NCBI GenBank assembly: GCA_016214035.1
Contig: JACRPF010000001.1
Coordinates: forward strand, 122,465-186,464
Length of the DNA stretch: 64,000 nt
Source: Spirochaetota bacterium
GTDB taxonomy: Bacteria > Spirochaetota > Brachyspiria > Brachyspirales > JACRPF01
Direction of reading: 5' to 3'
Numbering within the stretch: the first letter of the stretch is position 1; the number at the start of each line of letters is the position of its first letter. The translations under genes and the position numbers were made by a program. The notes beneath the pieces are model-generated. The model was given only the letters and a program-made list of their open reading frames with translations, was not told where the DNA came from and did no database searches. Shown here piece after piece: positions 18,267 to 28,000 of the stretch.

Positions 18267-19976
18267 CTACCTGGCTTCCGCTGAGGAAAGCCCGTTGTGC
18301 TTCTTCCAATTCGGCACACCGGGAGAATCCTCGGCATATTCACGCAGAAAAACCGGTGCTTTTGCAGTACCGTATATTTTTTTGAAGTACCAATCGTGAT
18401 CGCTTGAAAACATATAACTCACCGGGTCCGTACGGTACGGGGCCTGAGTGATCCATTCCGGTGTTGTAAACGATACCACCTTTGTTTTCCCGCGGACAAC
18501 TGAAACCGTTACAGCGCCCGGCGTCAGCGGCAGATAGCATGCCTGAAGACCGGCCTGCACGGTTTTTCGCTCAATGCCGTTTACAAAAAGCACCGCTGGC
18601 TCTTTGAGAATGGTGATCACTTCAATCCGGTCGTCTTCTTCACGCGGATATTCTTTTCCCAGCCGCAGCGCGATGGAATGTTCCGGTACTGTGGCGGATG
18701 CATATTTTTTGAATACGACGGCTGCCCGCTCGGTCTCCACCGGATCTGCAGCGCCATGCCAGCGGCGTTTGTAGTAGTTCAGAATACTTCCGGGGACGAA
18801 ATTGTGGTTGATCTCAGGGGCAAGATGCGTAGCCTCGCCGTAGTCGTTCCATGTTGCAACGCTGATAAGCGGTGTATCAATTTCAACCGCAAGTTCAAGC
18901 AGACCCCGGTATACGGCAGTGAGACGGCACGGATGGTACGCGCGTTCACGGTCCTCAACAGGAACCGGGTTATCCATGGAAAGCGGGTTATATTTCCCTT
19001 TCGGATAATCATGTCCATAAAAACCCGGATATACGGTGACGCTGAATGTGCGGTTCCTTTTTTTCGCGACTGCACCGATGCCGCGGAAATATTCAATTTT
19101 ATCACCGTCAATCCATGTCTGAACAGCCGGGAAATAATCGAATACCGCATTCACATGGTTTTCATTCTGCGGATACATAAGGTGATACACATATGCCGTC
19201 CGGATTCCCATCGCCTGTGCAAGATGTTCATACGCCTCGGCAACCGCTTTCACCGCCGCCGGATCGTTTTCAACAACGCGTCGATTATTTGCGGGAACCT
19301 TATCGGCAAGCGTATCGCCGTTCCAGAGATAGATGATATATCTTCCGTCAGGTGTTTTTAACCAGGCGGGCGAGTTCTTTTTCTCAGACAGTATTCCTGA
19401 GATCATCTTCGCCCACCATGCAATACGCTGCTGCTCCGTCCCGCCGGTAGGACCGCTGAGACACAGCGTGAGCTTGAAATCGGGGAATTCTCTTTCGGCA
19501 ACGGTAAAAAACGTAAGTATTATCCTGTTAAAGGCATCTAAGAGACCCGGTTTATCCATCGGACCCAGCGGATAGAAAAACTGAAAACCGTCGATGCCAA
19601 GCGCCTGTGCCGCTTTCAATTCCTCTCTCGCTACGTCCTCATCACTGCGTTCGCCGATCTTATAAAGCGTATAATGCATCGGAAGTATTGATTTACTCAA
19701 TGCGATCTCATTGCGGGTTTTACCGTTGGTGCCGAATAACGGCGGCATGGTATAAAACTGGGGAGTTGTATTTCCGCTTGACATATTTACATCACGTGTC
19801 ATGTGATGCGCAACAATCATCTTACGGACGGTTATCGGAAGAGATAATTCCTTCCTATTGGGTTCCAGCTGCATATCCGCCCCGGAAAGCACGAGCGCAG
19901 AAAGCAGGCAGGCTATCGTTTGTGTTGAAAAAAAACGCTGCGCTTGTAATGTATTCTTCATATGTTCTCTTTTCAT
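18267..19976 (-). CDS. GH71-like secreted glycosidase (alpha-1,3-glucanase family)
   Basis: A 569-residue protein with a signal peptide in residues 1-35 (FFSTQTIACLLSALVLSGA). The catalytic TIM barrel begins with KMIVAHHMTRDVNM and includes AQALGIDGFQFFYP, PDFKLTLCLSG, PDGRYIIYLWNG and LISVATWNDYGEATHL; the last block and the opening VAHHM resemble GH71 endo-alpha-1,3-glucanases and GH99-related enzymes. A beta-sandwich follows from about residue 430. Bacterial members mostly lack tested activities, so alpha-glucan hydrolysis is a family-level guess. An in-frame ATG at 19961 is an alternative start. Minus-strand TAGACT-17-TATACT elements lie about 50 nt upstream. It is divergent from AraC (20091). 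Confidence 0.75.
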   Translation of the reverse strand: MKREHMKNTLQAQRFFSTQTIACLLSALVLSGADMQLEPNRKELSLPITVRKMIVAHHMTRDVNMSSGNTTPQFYTMPPLFGTNGKTRNEIALSKSILPMHYTLYKIGERSDEDVAREELKAAQALGIDGFQFFYPLGPMDKPGLLDAFNRIILTFFTVAEREFPDFKLTLCLSGPTGGTEQQRIAWWAKMISGILSEKKNSPAWLKTPDGRYIIYLWNGDTLADKVPANNRRVVENDPAAVKAVAEAYEHLAQAMGIRTAYVYHLMYPQNENHVNAVFDYFPAVQTWIDGDKIEYFRGIGAVAKKRNRTFSVTVYPGFYGHDYPKGKYNPLSMDNPVPVEDRERAYHPCRLTAVYRGLLELAVEIDTPLISVATWNDYGEATHLAPEINHNFVPGSILNYYKRRWHGAADPVETERAAVVFKKYASATVPEHSIALRLGKEYPREEDDRIEVITILKEPAVLFVNGIERKTVQAGLQACYLPLTPGAVTVSVVRGKTKVVSFTTPEWITQAPYRTDPVSYMFSSDHDWYFKKIYGTAKAPVFLREYAEDSPGVPNWKKHNGLSSAEAR

Positions 19977-20054
19977 GAGGCATTTCCCGGCATCTGATAC
20001 AAGTATAGTATGAAAACGGTTCTCAGTCTACCGGTATTATGCTGCAGCAGAAAG

Positions 20055-20082
20055 TTGCAATTTATGCGCGGTGCGGTATACA
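20055..20082 (+). promoter_or_regulatory. Promoter for leaderless AraC-family gene
   Basis: TTGCAA (20055-20060), 16-nt spacer, TATACA (20077-20082), then 8 nt to ATG 20091. No Shine-Dalgarno sequence is present. Confidence 0.45.
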
Positions 20083-20090
20083 CTATACGT

Positions 20091-20975
20091 ATGAACAACA
20101 CGTTACGCCGCATCACCACGGACGAAAAGCTCATACTGTTCAGTGATTTCAGGAAAACGTACGGCGTGAACAGCATCGTGCAGTTCGGCGTTCATCGCGA
20201 CAGGATAACAAAACCCGAAGGCCGTCCCCGCGTGCCTGCCCATACCCATGCGCATGCCGTTGAGATAAATTATCATGCGGAGGGCAGGCAACGATATTTC
20301 ATCGGTGATACGGAATATAATTTTGAACCCGACACGGTATACGCCGTCGGACCGGGCATCGTGCACGGATCGCGCGGATACGCCAAGGAGCGCGGACTCA
20401 CATACTATCTCATCATCGATATCCACCCGGCGCCGTTTCTCAACTGCGATGCGAAGACCGGCAAACGTCTGCGTGCATATCTCTCGGCCGTCGGCACTGA
20501 CGTATTCCCCGGGAACGCGCGCCTGAGACGGCATTTTGAGCATCTCGTCTCCGCATGCGAAACCGCGGACGAGTATGCATCATTCCGTATACGCGCACTG
20601 GTAACCGACATCATCATCGAAACGCATCGCGCCTCACGGCATCCGTCGGCCCGTACGCTGTCACCGGCCATCGAGGCGGCGGCCGCGGCGATACGAAAAC
20701 CGGATGAAAACGTCTCGCTTGCCGATCTCGCATCAGCGAGCGGCTTGTCGTATTCACGCTTTCTTCACCGGTTCAAGGCCGAGACAGGCGAAAGCCCCAA
20801 GGCGTTCATGATACGGCAGCGCATAGAAAAGGCGAAACGGATACTCCGGTCGTCGGATCAGCAGATATCGGATGTATCCTATGCCGCCGGATTCCGATCG
20901 ATAAATCTGTTCATCAGCCAGTTTAAAAAGCTCACCGGCATGACGCCCCGGGAATACCGGTCCTCGCGTCTGTAA
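20091..20975 (+). CDS. AraC-family transcriptional regulator
   Basis: A 294-residue regulator from ATG 20091; an upstream in-frame start at 20010 would add 27 residues with no domain content and would include the promoter. The cupin part (residues 45-100) includes PAHTHAHAVEINYHAEG, a His-rich strand, and PDTVYAVGPGIVHGS. Residues about 190-292 form the DNA-binding region (LADLASASGLSYSRFLHRFK, ISDVSYAAGFRSINLFISQFK, LTGMTPREYR). It is divergent from the GH71-like/beta-helix operon and 137 bp upstream of the (alpha/alpha)6 glycosidase gene; either may be its target. Confidence 0.88.
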   Translation: MNNTLRRITTDEKLILFSDFRKTYGVNSIVQFGVHRDRITKPEGRPRVPAHTHAHAVEINYHAEGRQRYFIGDTEYNFEPDTVYAVGPGIVHGSRGYAKERGLTYYLIIDIHPAPFLNCDAKTGKRLRAYLSAVGTDVFPGNARLRRHFEHLVSACETADEYASFRIRALVTDIIIETHRASRHPSARTLSPAIEAAAAAIRKPDENVSLADLASASGLSYSRFLHRFKAETGESPKAFMIRQRIEKAKRILRSSDQQISDVSYAAGFRSINLFISQFKKLTGMTPREYRSSRL

Positions 20976-21112
20976 TGTCATCCCTATCAATTTGATATTC
21001 CCCTCACCATGTCCTGTCATATGGACAAGCACTTTCATTATCGACACCACTGCTGGATTAAATATCGCGAAAGAATATACTGTCCATAGCATTACCAAAC
21101 AAGGCGGTACCT

Positions 21113-22318
21113 ATGCCCCCGACAACTGCATTCACCGATCAGGAAAAAAGTCTTATACGCGCGAAAGCCGCCGGTGCGAAACAGGCGCTCCTCGCGAATG
21201 TCAAACAATTCGGACAATCACCGGTGCCGCTCCTCATCGCGGGCGAAGTATATGCGGGGATATGGCTCGAGCATAATCAGGACAACGTGTTTCTCGCCGA
21301 GTATCACCCCGAAGCGGCATGGGCGTCACAGCAGGTGTTCATGGACCATCAGCGGGAGGACGGGCTTCTGCCGTTCATGTTCCCTCTGCAGATGAAAGGC
21401 AGCTATTTCAACACGCCGGTGCCGTACTGGCATGTGCAGTGTATTTATCCGTTCGCGCGCTGCGCGCTGGAAATTGCGGTGAAGCTCGGTAAGGATGAAA
21501 AGACCTTCGACAGCATCTACCGGTGCGCCTCAAAATATGATGACTGGTTCGTGAAATTCAGGAACAGAAGCGGCAGCGGTCTCGTGGAGATGTACTGCGA
21601 ATGGGACACGGGACACGACAACAGTCCGCGCGTGATGGACGGCGGCATACCGCACGGCTGTCCGGACAAAGAAGCGAAGAACATGCCCGATCTGCCCATC
21701 ATGCCGGTGCTCTCAGTGGACCTTTCGGCAATGCTCTACGGCAACCGCATGGCGCTTGCTGATCTCGCCGCGCGTCTTGGCAAAGGCGCCGATGAAATGC
21801 GCTGGAATGAAAAAGCCTCGGAATTGAAAAGCCGCATGAAAGAAAAACTCTACGATGCAGCCGACGATTTCTACTACGACCGTGACACGAATGGACTCCG
21901 CAAATACCGCTCGGAGCATATCACGCGTCTGTTCATGAACCGCGTACTCGACCAATCTGAATTCGACAGCATCTATAACCGCTATTTCACCGTTGACTCG
22001 GAATTCTGGACGGCGTTTCCATTCCCGGCGATGTCGGTATCGGATCCGCATTTTGTGAAGGAATGCCCGAAGAACTGCTGGGGCGCCAACACACAGGCGC
22101 TTACGGTGCTCCGCACGCTCTTCTGGATGGAACACTACGGCAAAAAAAAGGAGCTGCACGAAGTGATGTACCGCTGGCTCAAGGCGTTCATCAGCCACGA
22201 CAATAAATTCACGCAGGAAATAAATCCCTTCACCGGCGCGCCGGTGAGCAACGGCACGAATTATTCGCCGAGTCTCATCATGTTCATCGAGTCTGCGAAG
22301 ACGCTTGTCGGTCTGTGA
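21113..22318 (+). CDS. MGH1/GH63-like (alpha/alpha)6 glycosidase
   Basis: A 401-residue protein without signal peptide, so probably cytoplasmic. Blocks typical of the MGH1-like branch (mannosylglycerate hydrolase, GH63, trehalase relatives) are visible: EYHPEAAWASQQVFMDHQ, DGLLPFMFPLQ, EMYCEWDTGHDNSPRV, in which the Asp of DTGHDNS is a likely catalytic acid, and ECPKNCWGANTQALTVLR near the C-terminus. The enzyme should cleave an alpha-glycoside from a small saccharide released outside. AAGGCGG precedes the ATG; a TATACT -10 box lies at 21076-21081. It is next to an AraC gene on the same strand. Confidence 0.75.
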   Translation: MPPTTAFTDQEKSLIRAKAAGAKQALLANVKQFGQSPVPLLIAGEVYAGIWLEHNQDNVFLAEYHPEAAWASQQVFMDHQREDGLLPFMFPLQMKGSYFNTPVPYWHVQCIYPFARCALEIAVKLGKDEKTFDSIYRCASKYDDWFVKFRNRSGSGLVEMYCEWDTGHDNSPRVMDGGIPHGCPDKEAKNMPDLPIMPVLSVDLSAMLYGNRMALADLAARLGKGADEMRWNEKASELKSRMKEKLYDAADDFYYDRDTNGLRKYRSEHITRLFMNRVLDQSEFDSIYNRYFTVDSEFWTAFPFPAMSVSDPHFVKECPKNCWGANTQALTVLRTLFWMEHYGKKKELHEVMYRWLKAFISHDNKFTQEINPFTGAPVSNGTNYSPSLIMFIESAKTLVGL

Positions 22319-22328
22319 CGAAAGCCGC

Positions 22329-23114
22329 TTATGGCAGCGCGAACATCACCGTCCGCACGAACTGCCGCTGCCCGTCGGGTCCGAGTATCGTTTTGAATAC
22401 ATCAACCGCCGGCCCGCCGTTCTGAAGCAGCGCCGTGACATAATCCTCAATTCCCGTTCTGCTCTTCATCGCTTCAGCGGCCGGCACCGCGGCGGCATGT
22501 TCGATCATGGCGGCATAGCTGACGATATATGACCGGTAGGCGTCAGCAAGCACCGCGTCATCGCGCCGGGTTGCTTTGCAGTGAACGCTGATGTCGCTCA
22601 GGAATTTCTTATACCATGCACGGGTCGGTGACGGTTTGAACGCCGACAATGCAGTATACCCATTCCGCATTTCCGCTGTATATTTCCGCCGGTTGGCGTT
22701 CGTGACCGGCGACGGGTCTATGATCTCGATCACACAGACGCGCTTCCCGAACGGCAGAAAAATAAAATCGGCCGACAGCACCGGAAGGTTGTAAATGCTT
22801 TCCGGACAGATCACAAGCGAATACATACGGATACACGAAAGCATGGTGGCATCGAGCACGCTGCATCTTTTTATACGCTCCGAACGGCTGCTGGTAACCG
22901 TTATATCTATTAATGGGAAAATACCAACATGTCTGAAATTTGACTGCACCGGATACGCGGTGAGCTTCTCCGCATGCAATGCGCTGCCGGTTATTGCTGA
23001 ATATTTTGCAAATTGCACATCGCCATCCCGACTGGTGGATATACCGATAATAAAAAACGCCATGAGCATCACAGCTATCAGTACAAGTCCGGCAACGGCA
23101 ATCTTTTTTAACAT
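22329..23114 (-). CDS. Membrane-anchored protein resembling ferredoxin-dependent bilin reductases
   Basis: A 261-residue protein from ATG 23114 (GAGG 9 nt upstream; ATGs at 23120 and 23129 are alternatives). Residues 2-24 are one strong N-terminal membrane segment. The remainder matches by eye the block order of the PcyA/PebA/HY2 bilin reductase family: ICPESIYNLPVLSADF compares with the family's FPExxYxLPxFGxD block, EIIDPSP with its DLSP block containing a conserved Asp, LADAYRSYIVSYAAMIEHA with the helical middle, and a closing FVRTVMFALP with the family's SxVLFD end. If right, it would reduce a linear tetrapyrrole. A membrane anchor is unusual for this family. A SOUL heme-binding gene lies 1.2 kb away. 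No search could be run; call is tentative. Confidence 0.45.
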   Translation of the reverse strand: MLKKIAVAGLVLIAVMLMAFFIIGISTSRDGDVQFAKYSAITGSALHAEKLTAYPVQSNFRHVGIFPLIDITVTSSRSERIKRCSVLDATMLSCIRMYSLVICPESIYNLPVLSADFIFLPFGKRVCVIEIIDPSPVTNANRRKYTAEMRNGYTALSAFKPSPTRAWYKKFLSDISVHCKATRRDDAVLADAYRSYIVSYAAMIEHAAAVPAAEAMKSRTGIEDYVTALLQNGGPAVDVFKTILGPDGQRQFVRTVMFALP

Positions 23115-23157
23115 GTGCATCAACCTCATTCGTCATATCAGCTCAGGATATATGTCC

Positions 23158-23186
23158 TTGACGCTTTACCTGAACAGCGGTATAGT
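23158..23186 (+). promoter_or_regulatory. Promoter for leaderless esterase gene
   Basis: TTGACG (23158-23163), 17-nt spacer, TATAGT (23181-23186), then 6 nt to ATG 23193. No ribosome-binding sequence is present between. Confidence 0.6.
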
Positions 23187-23192
23187 AATATC

Positions 23193-24272
23193 ATGAAAAC
23201 GACACAAAAGAAAGCGCATCCGCAGACAAAGCCGAAACTTCCCGTTGTCATTTCACCGGAAGTATCCGGCAGCAGCGTGACCTTCCGCATCTATGCGCCA
23301 CGCGCAAAGACCGTTCTCGTATCATCGAATGACATGACCGGCGTGGGCCCCCGGAAAGAAATGAAAAAAGCACGCGACGGCGTGTGGAAGATAACCATCG
23401 CCAATGTCGTCCCCGGCGAATATCGATACTGTTTCACGGTTGACGGCGTTGCGGTCATCGACCCCGTAAATCCCGCGGTGAGCGAGTCGAACAATAATGT
23501 CTGGAGTCTGGTATATGTGTCAGGCTCAGACATTTCGGATACGATGAATGTTCCGCACGGCGCGGTTGCATCGGTCACCTATTACTCCGCATCACTCAAA
23601 CGCTTCCGCCGCATGCAGGTGTATACGCCGCCGGGATATGAGAACGGCAAAGACCGCTATCCGGTGCTCTATCTGCTTCATGGATCGTCCGACAGCGACG
23701 CGTCATGGTCTACGGTAGGCCGCGCGAATTTCATACTAGACAATCTCATCGCTTCACGGAAAGCGAGACCCATGATCGTTGTCATGCCGGCAGGGCACAC
23801 GGCGCGTTCAGGCGGACCGCGGCAGGCTGCCGATGAATTCGCGAATGACTTTCTAAACGATATCATGCCGCACAGTGAAAAGCATTATCGCATCAAACGC
23901 GGGCGGCAGCATCGCGCTATGGCCGGGCTCTCGATGGGCGGCGGACAGACGTTATATATCGGCATACCGCATCTGGACATGTTCTCGTATCTCGGCGTTT
24001 TCAGCGCCGGCATCTGGGGCATCACCGGCGACAGACCGGGCTTCGAAGAAACGCATCGCAAAACACTTGACGACGCCAGCCTGAAAAAAGGTCTGAAGCT
24101 GTTCTGGTTTGCAACCGGCAAGGATGATTTTCTCCTCGAGACATCACGCGCGACGGTGGCAATGTTCAAGCGGCATGATTTCGATGTTATCTATCGCGAG
24201 ACGGACGGCGCGCATTCGTGGGCGGTATGGCGGGATTATCTCAATGAATTCGTCCCGCAGCTGTTCCGGTAA
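23193..24272 (+). CDS. Esterase with N-terminal CBM48-like domain (Fes/acetyl-xylan esterase type)
   Basis: A 359-residue protein. ATG 23193 is chosen because a strong promoter ends 6 nt before it; a longer frame back to 23115 would run through that promoter. Residues 15-105 form an E-set/CBM48-like beta-sandwich (VTFRIYAPRAKTVLVSSND, DGVWKITIANVVPGEYRY). Residues 115-355 form an esterase-D-like alpha/beta hydrolase: YPVLYLLHGSSDSDASW carries the oxyanion region, AMAGLSMGGGQT the Ser nucleophile (GxSxG) and TDGAHSWAVWRDYL the catalytic His. Such proteins remove acetyl or feruloyl groups from plant polysaccharides. No signal peptide is evident (start MKTTQKKAHPQ is basic and polar), suggesting cytoplasmic action or another export route. 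Confidence 0.88.
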   Translation: MKTTQKKAHPQTKPKLPVVISPEVSGSSVTFRIYAPRAKTVLVSSNDMTGVGPRKEMKKARDGVWKITIANVVPGEYRYCFTVDGVAVIDPVNPAVSESNNNVWSLVYVSGSDISDTMNVPHGAVASVTYYSASLKRFRRMQVYTPPGYENGKDRYPVLYLLHGSSDSDASWSTVGRANFILDNLIASRKARPMIVVMPAGHTARSGGPRQAADEFANDFLNDIMPHSEKHYRIKRGRQHRAMAGLSMGGGQTLYIGIPHLDMFSYLGVFSAGIWGITGDRPGFEETHRKTLDDASLKKGLKLFWFATGKDDFLLETSRATVAMFKRHDFDVIYRETDGAHSWAVWRDYLNEFVPQLFR

Positions 24273-24362
24273 CGCATAACGTCGCTGCCGCAGTATTTTA
24301 ATTCGGAAGCGATAAAGATAATTCCGGGTAATGCCTGATTCGAAGTGACTACGGAGGAATAC

Positions 24363-24971
24363 ATGCGTACATATATCATATGCTCAGTGCTGATGCTGAT
24401 TCTTACAGGAGGGATCATGGCAACGGAAGAACCGAAATATACGGTTGAAAAGAAGACGAATGAATATGAGATACGTCAGTATCCGAATATACTTGTCGCG
24501 GAAACGGCGATAGACGCCGGGTTCGAGTCTGCGGGAAATGACGCGTTCCGGATTCTTGCCGATTATATTTTCGGGAACAATACCGTGAAAAAATCCATTG
24601 CGATGACCGCGCCCGTTCTGCAGAAGGAATCGAAGAATATTGCGATGACCGCACCGGTGAGTATGTCGAAAGGCGCCGGCGGATACATCGTGCAGTTCAC
24701 CATGCCCGCCGAATACACGATGCAGACGATACCGGCGCCCAATGATGCGCGGGTTCATCTCCGGATGGTGCCGGCCCGGCGCGTTGCGGTGCACCGGTAT
24801 TCCGGCGACTGGTCTGAGAAGAACTATACGAATCATCTTGGCATACTCACCGCCGCCCTGGCACGCGACGGTATGGCGTCAACCGGCGAACCCGTTCTCG
24901 CACGCTTCGATCCTCCGTTCATGTTATGGCTTTTCAGAAGGAATGAGATCTGGCTTGATCTGGCGCCGTGA
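24363..24971 (+). CDS. SOUL-family heme-binding protein
   Basis: A 202-residue exported protein from ATG 24363, with GGAGG 5 nt upstream; the in-frame GTG at 24345 overlaps this site. A signal peptide covers residues 1-19 (MRTYIICSVLMLILTGGIMA). The body is a complete SOUL/HBP domain: YTVEKKTNEYEIRQYPNILVA at the start, GNDAFRILADYIFGNN, the double SIAMTAPV/NIAMTAPVSM motif and VQFTMPAEY. SOUL proteins bind heme or other tetrapyrroles and are widespread as periplasmic or lipid-linked proteins; their role is poorly known. It stands alone on the plus strand, 1.2 kb from the bilin-reductase-like gene. Confidence 0.92.
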   Translation: MRTYIICSVLMLILTGGIMATEEPKYTVEKKTNEYEIRQYPNILVAETAIDAGFESAGNDAFRILADYIFGNNTVKKSIAMTAPVLQKESKNIAMTAPVSMSKGAGGYIVQFTMPAEYTMQTIPAPNDARVHLRMVPARRVAVHRYSGDWSEKNYTNHLGILTAALARDGMASTGEPVLARFDPPFMLWLFRRNEIWLDLAP

Positions 24972-25058
24972 GCCTGCCGGATCTTCGCGTCGCACGATCG
25001 CCTGCAACCGTTGCTTTCATATTGCTGATGAGCGGCACCGGTGAGTGCTTCTATTTTC

Positions 25059-25088
25059 TTGACACTCGTACTGCGTATGGCGTATACT
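25059..25088 (+). promoter_or_regulatory. Promoter for leaderless heparinase-like gene
   Basis: TTGACA (25059-25064), 18-nt spacer, TATACT (25083-25088), then 6 nt to the in-frame ATG 25095. This supports 25095 as start rather than an upstream start at 25041. Confidence 0.6.
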
Positions 25089-25094
25089 GAATGC

Positions 25095-28000
25095 ATGACG
25101 CATGTTAATACGTATCCATCTGGAACCGCTGCGTCTCCGGCAGGCACGGGACATTTCATCCGGGGCGTTTTTCGCCCGGCGGTTGTCCTGTCATTATCAC
25201 TGGCGGTGTACACCGTCACGCTGCTCGCGCTTCCCGTCCCGGCGCCGTCAACCAACACCGTTCACCTTTCGATGAGCGTAACGCATCCGCGTCTGCTCCT
25301 GAGCGCATCGTCGATCCCGATGATCAAAGGTTCCATCGTCAGCAACACGATGGCGTCGAACATCTACAACACGGTGAAAAGCAGCGCCGACAGCATACTT
25401 ACGCAGCCGGTATCCATCTACGAAAAGCCTGACGGTCTGCGGCTCCTCGATGTGAGCCGGAAAGTGCTCTCGCGCGTGTATACACTCGCCTTCATGTATC
25501 TTATGGTAAGCAACAGCGCGTATCTGAACCGCGCATGGGATGAACTTGAGGCTGCCGGAAACTTTCCCGACTGGAACACGAATCACTATCTTGACACCGC
25601 CGAGATGATGCACGCGTTCGCCATCGGATATGACTGGCTCTATAACAGCCTGAGCGCGACTCAGCGCACGTTCATCGAGACGAATACGATGATACGCGGG
25701 CTCACCAATTCATACAATATTCTCAGAGGGTTCTCCTCGTACTTCTGGGTGAACAGCGACAATAATTGGAACTTCGTATGTTCGGGCGGTTCGGCCATCG
25801 GCGCGATGGCGTTTGAAAACGTGTATCCGGCGATGTGCGACACGATAATCGTGAAATCGTTCGAATCGATACAGGCGCTGCTCCCGAAATTCGATCCCGA
25901 CGGCGCATGGTATGAGGGTCCGGGGTACTGGGATTATTCGCTGAAATACATCGTGCCGCATGTTGCGTCAATGGAAAGCGCGATGGGAACCAATTTCGGC
26001 ATTCTCGGCCCCTTCGGGGGATTGGGCAAAACGGGTGATTTCCCGGTGTATCTCACCGGCACCAGCGGCTATTCGTTCAACTTCGCCGACGCCGGCACGT
26101 CGCAGCTCGCCGCGGCGGAACTCTTCTGGCTTTCACGCCGTTTCAACAATCAGCTCTGGTCATGGTTTCAGGGCGCGTATCATCCGGAAAAGAATGTTGA
26201 GGCGCTCCTCTATTTTTCAAACGGCATGGCCACCAACATCCCCGGCGGCGCGGAACTCGACCGGGTATTCCGCGATCCGCTTGTTGAGTGCGCAACCATG
26301 CGCGGTTCATGGACGGATACCAACGCGCTCTTCGTGGGCGTAAAGGCGGGGAAGAACGGCGTATCGCACGGGCAGCTCGACCTGGGAAGCTTTGTCCTCG
26401 ACGCGCTGGGGCAGCGCTTCATCGACGACCTCGGCGCCGACGATTACAATATGCCCGGCTATTTCGGCGCACAGCGGTACACCTATTACCGGCTCCGGGC
26501 GGAAGGCCATAACACCATCGTCATCAATCCGTCGACTAATCTGGATCAGGCCGGTGCGGCGGCGGCATCGTTCTCGCTTTTCGAAGCGGGCCGAGGCATA
26601 CTCGATCTCACCGCGGTGTACAGCTCGAACTCAGCCACGAACGTGACGCGCGAGATACGCATGCTCGACGGCAGGCAGGCGCTTCGCATCAGCGACGATA
26701 TCGGCACCACGAACGCCACGAACATCTACTGGTTCGCGCATACCCGCGCGGCGATAGCGATTACCGGGTCAAATACGGCAAAACTCACCCGCGGTTCATC
26801 GTCGATATACGCAACGCTGCTCTACCCGGCAGACGGCGTTTTCACCGTGCTCAGCGCCGTTCCGCTCGCGTGTTCAACGAATCCGTCGATGCAGAACACG
26901 AACGCCGGCTATTCCAAATTGACGGTGCGGGTGACCAACCGGCAGAACGTCCGCATCAGCGTCATCTTCACGCTGTCGTCAAATCTTCCCGGCGACGCGT
27001 ACACCGGTTTATGGGTAACGCCCCCGCTCGTAACCGGCGCCCCGGCCAACCTAACCACGAATCAGACATTTACTATAGCCCTCGATGTCGACAAAAATTA
27101 CGGCTATTGGTCGACGAACGGTGCCGGTGCGTTTCAGCAGTTCACCGCGGCGGGCACGAATATCACCATCAACAGCACCACTACGCTCATGTATTACGGC
27201 AATGACGGCGCGGGCAATGCGGGCATAACGAATACGCGTGTGTATACATTCGACACGGCGGCACCGGTGATCACCGGAGTGCCCGCCACGTTCACCACCA
27301 ACCGGCCGTTCATGATCGAGATTGACGTGAATGAGAATAACTGCTACTGGTCGACGAACGGGAGAAGCGGGCCGTATCAGAAAGCCGTTGCGCCGGGCGG
27401 TGCGGTGATCATTCAGAAGTCGGGGTCGTTTCATTACTACGGCAGGGACGTGCTCGGGAACACGGGCTCGACGAATTCAAATTATTACTCGATCATCGTC
27501 ACCAGGCCGGATATGCCGACGAATCTTTCCACATCGGCCAATGTATCGGGGATACGTCTCCAGTGGGCGGATAATTCTTTCAATGAGGACGGCTTTCGCA
27601 TCTACCGGAGCAGCAACAATACCGTCTACACGAACATCGCCGTGACATCGTCCAATACAATTCTCTATGACGACACGACGGCCGCAGCGGGAGTAATGTA
27701 CTGGTATAAGATCGCGGCGACGAATCAGGCGGGTGAATCGTCGACGAACGGACCGGTGTCGAACGTCGTGCCGATGCAGATCGTCCTTACTAATGGAAGT
27801 GCATCGGTGCTGGCGGCGTCGAACGCCGTTATCATGCGCTATACGCTCACGAAGAATTTCAGTCAGCCGGCATATATGCGCTTTTCATACGCCGCGGCGT
27901 CGTCCGGCATCTGGACCGATTTGCAGTCAAACGTGTCGGGAACGATTGTGCTGCCGGGGAACGGAAGCTTCAGCAATCTCTGGCTCTCACCCGCGGTGGA

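Noticed and set aside
23115..23192. N-terminal extension of the esterase
   Set aside because: It would pass through a near-perfect promoter (TTGACG-17-TATAGT) and adds no domain.
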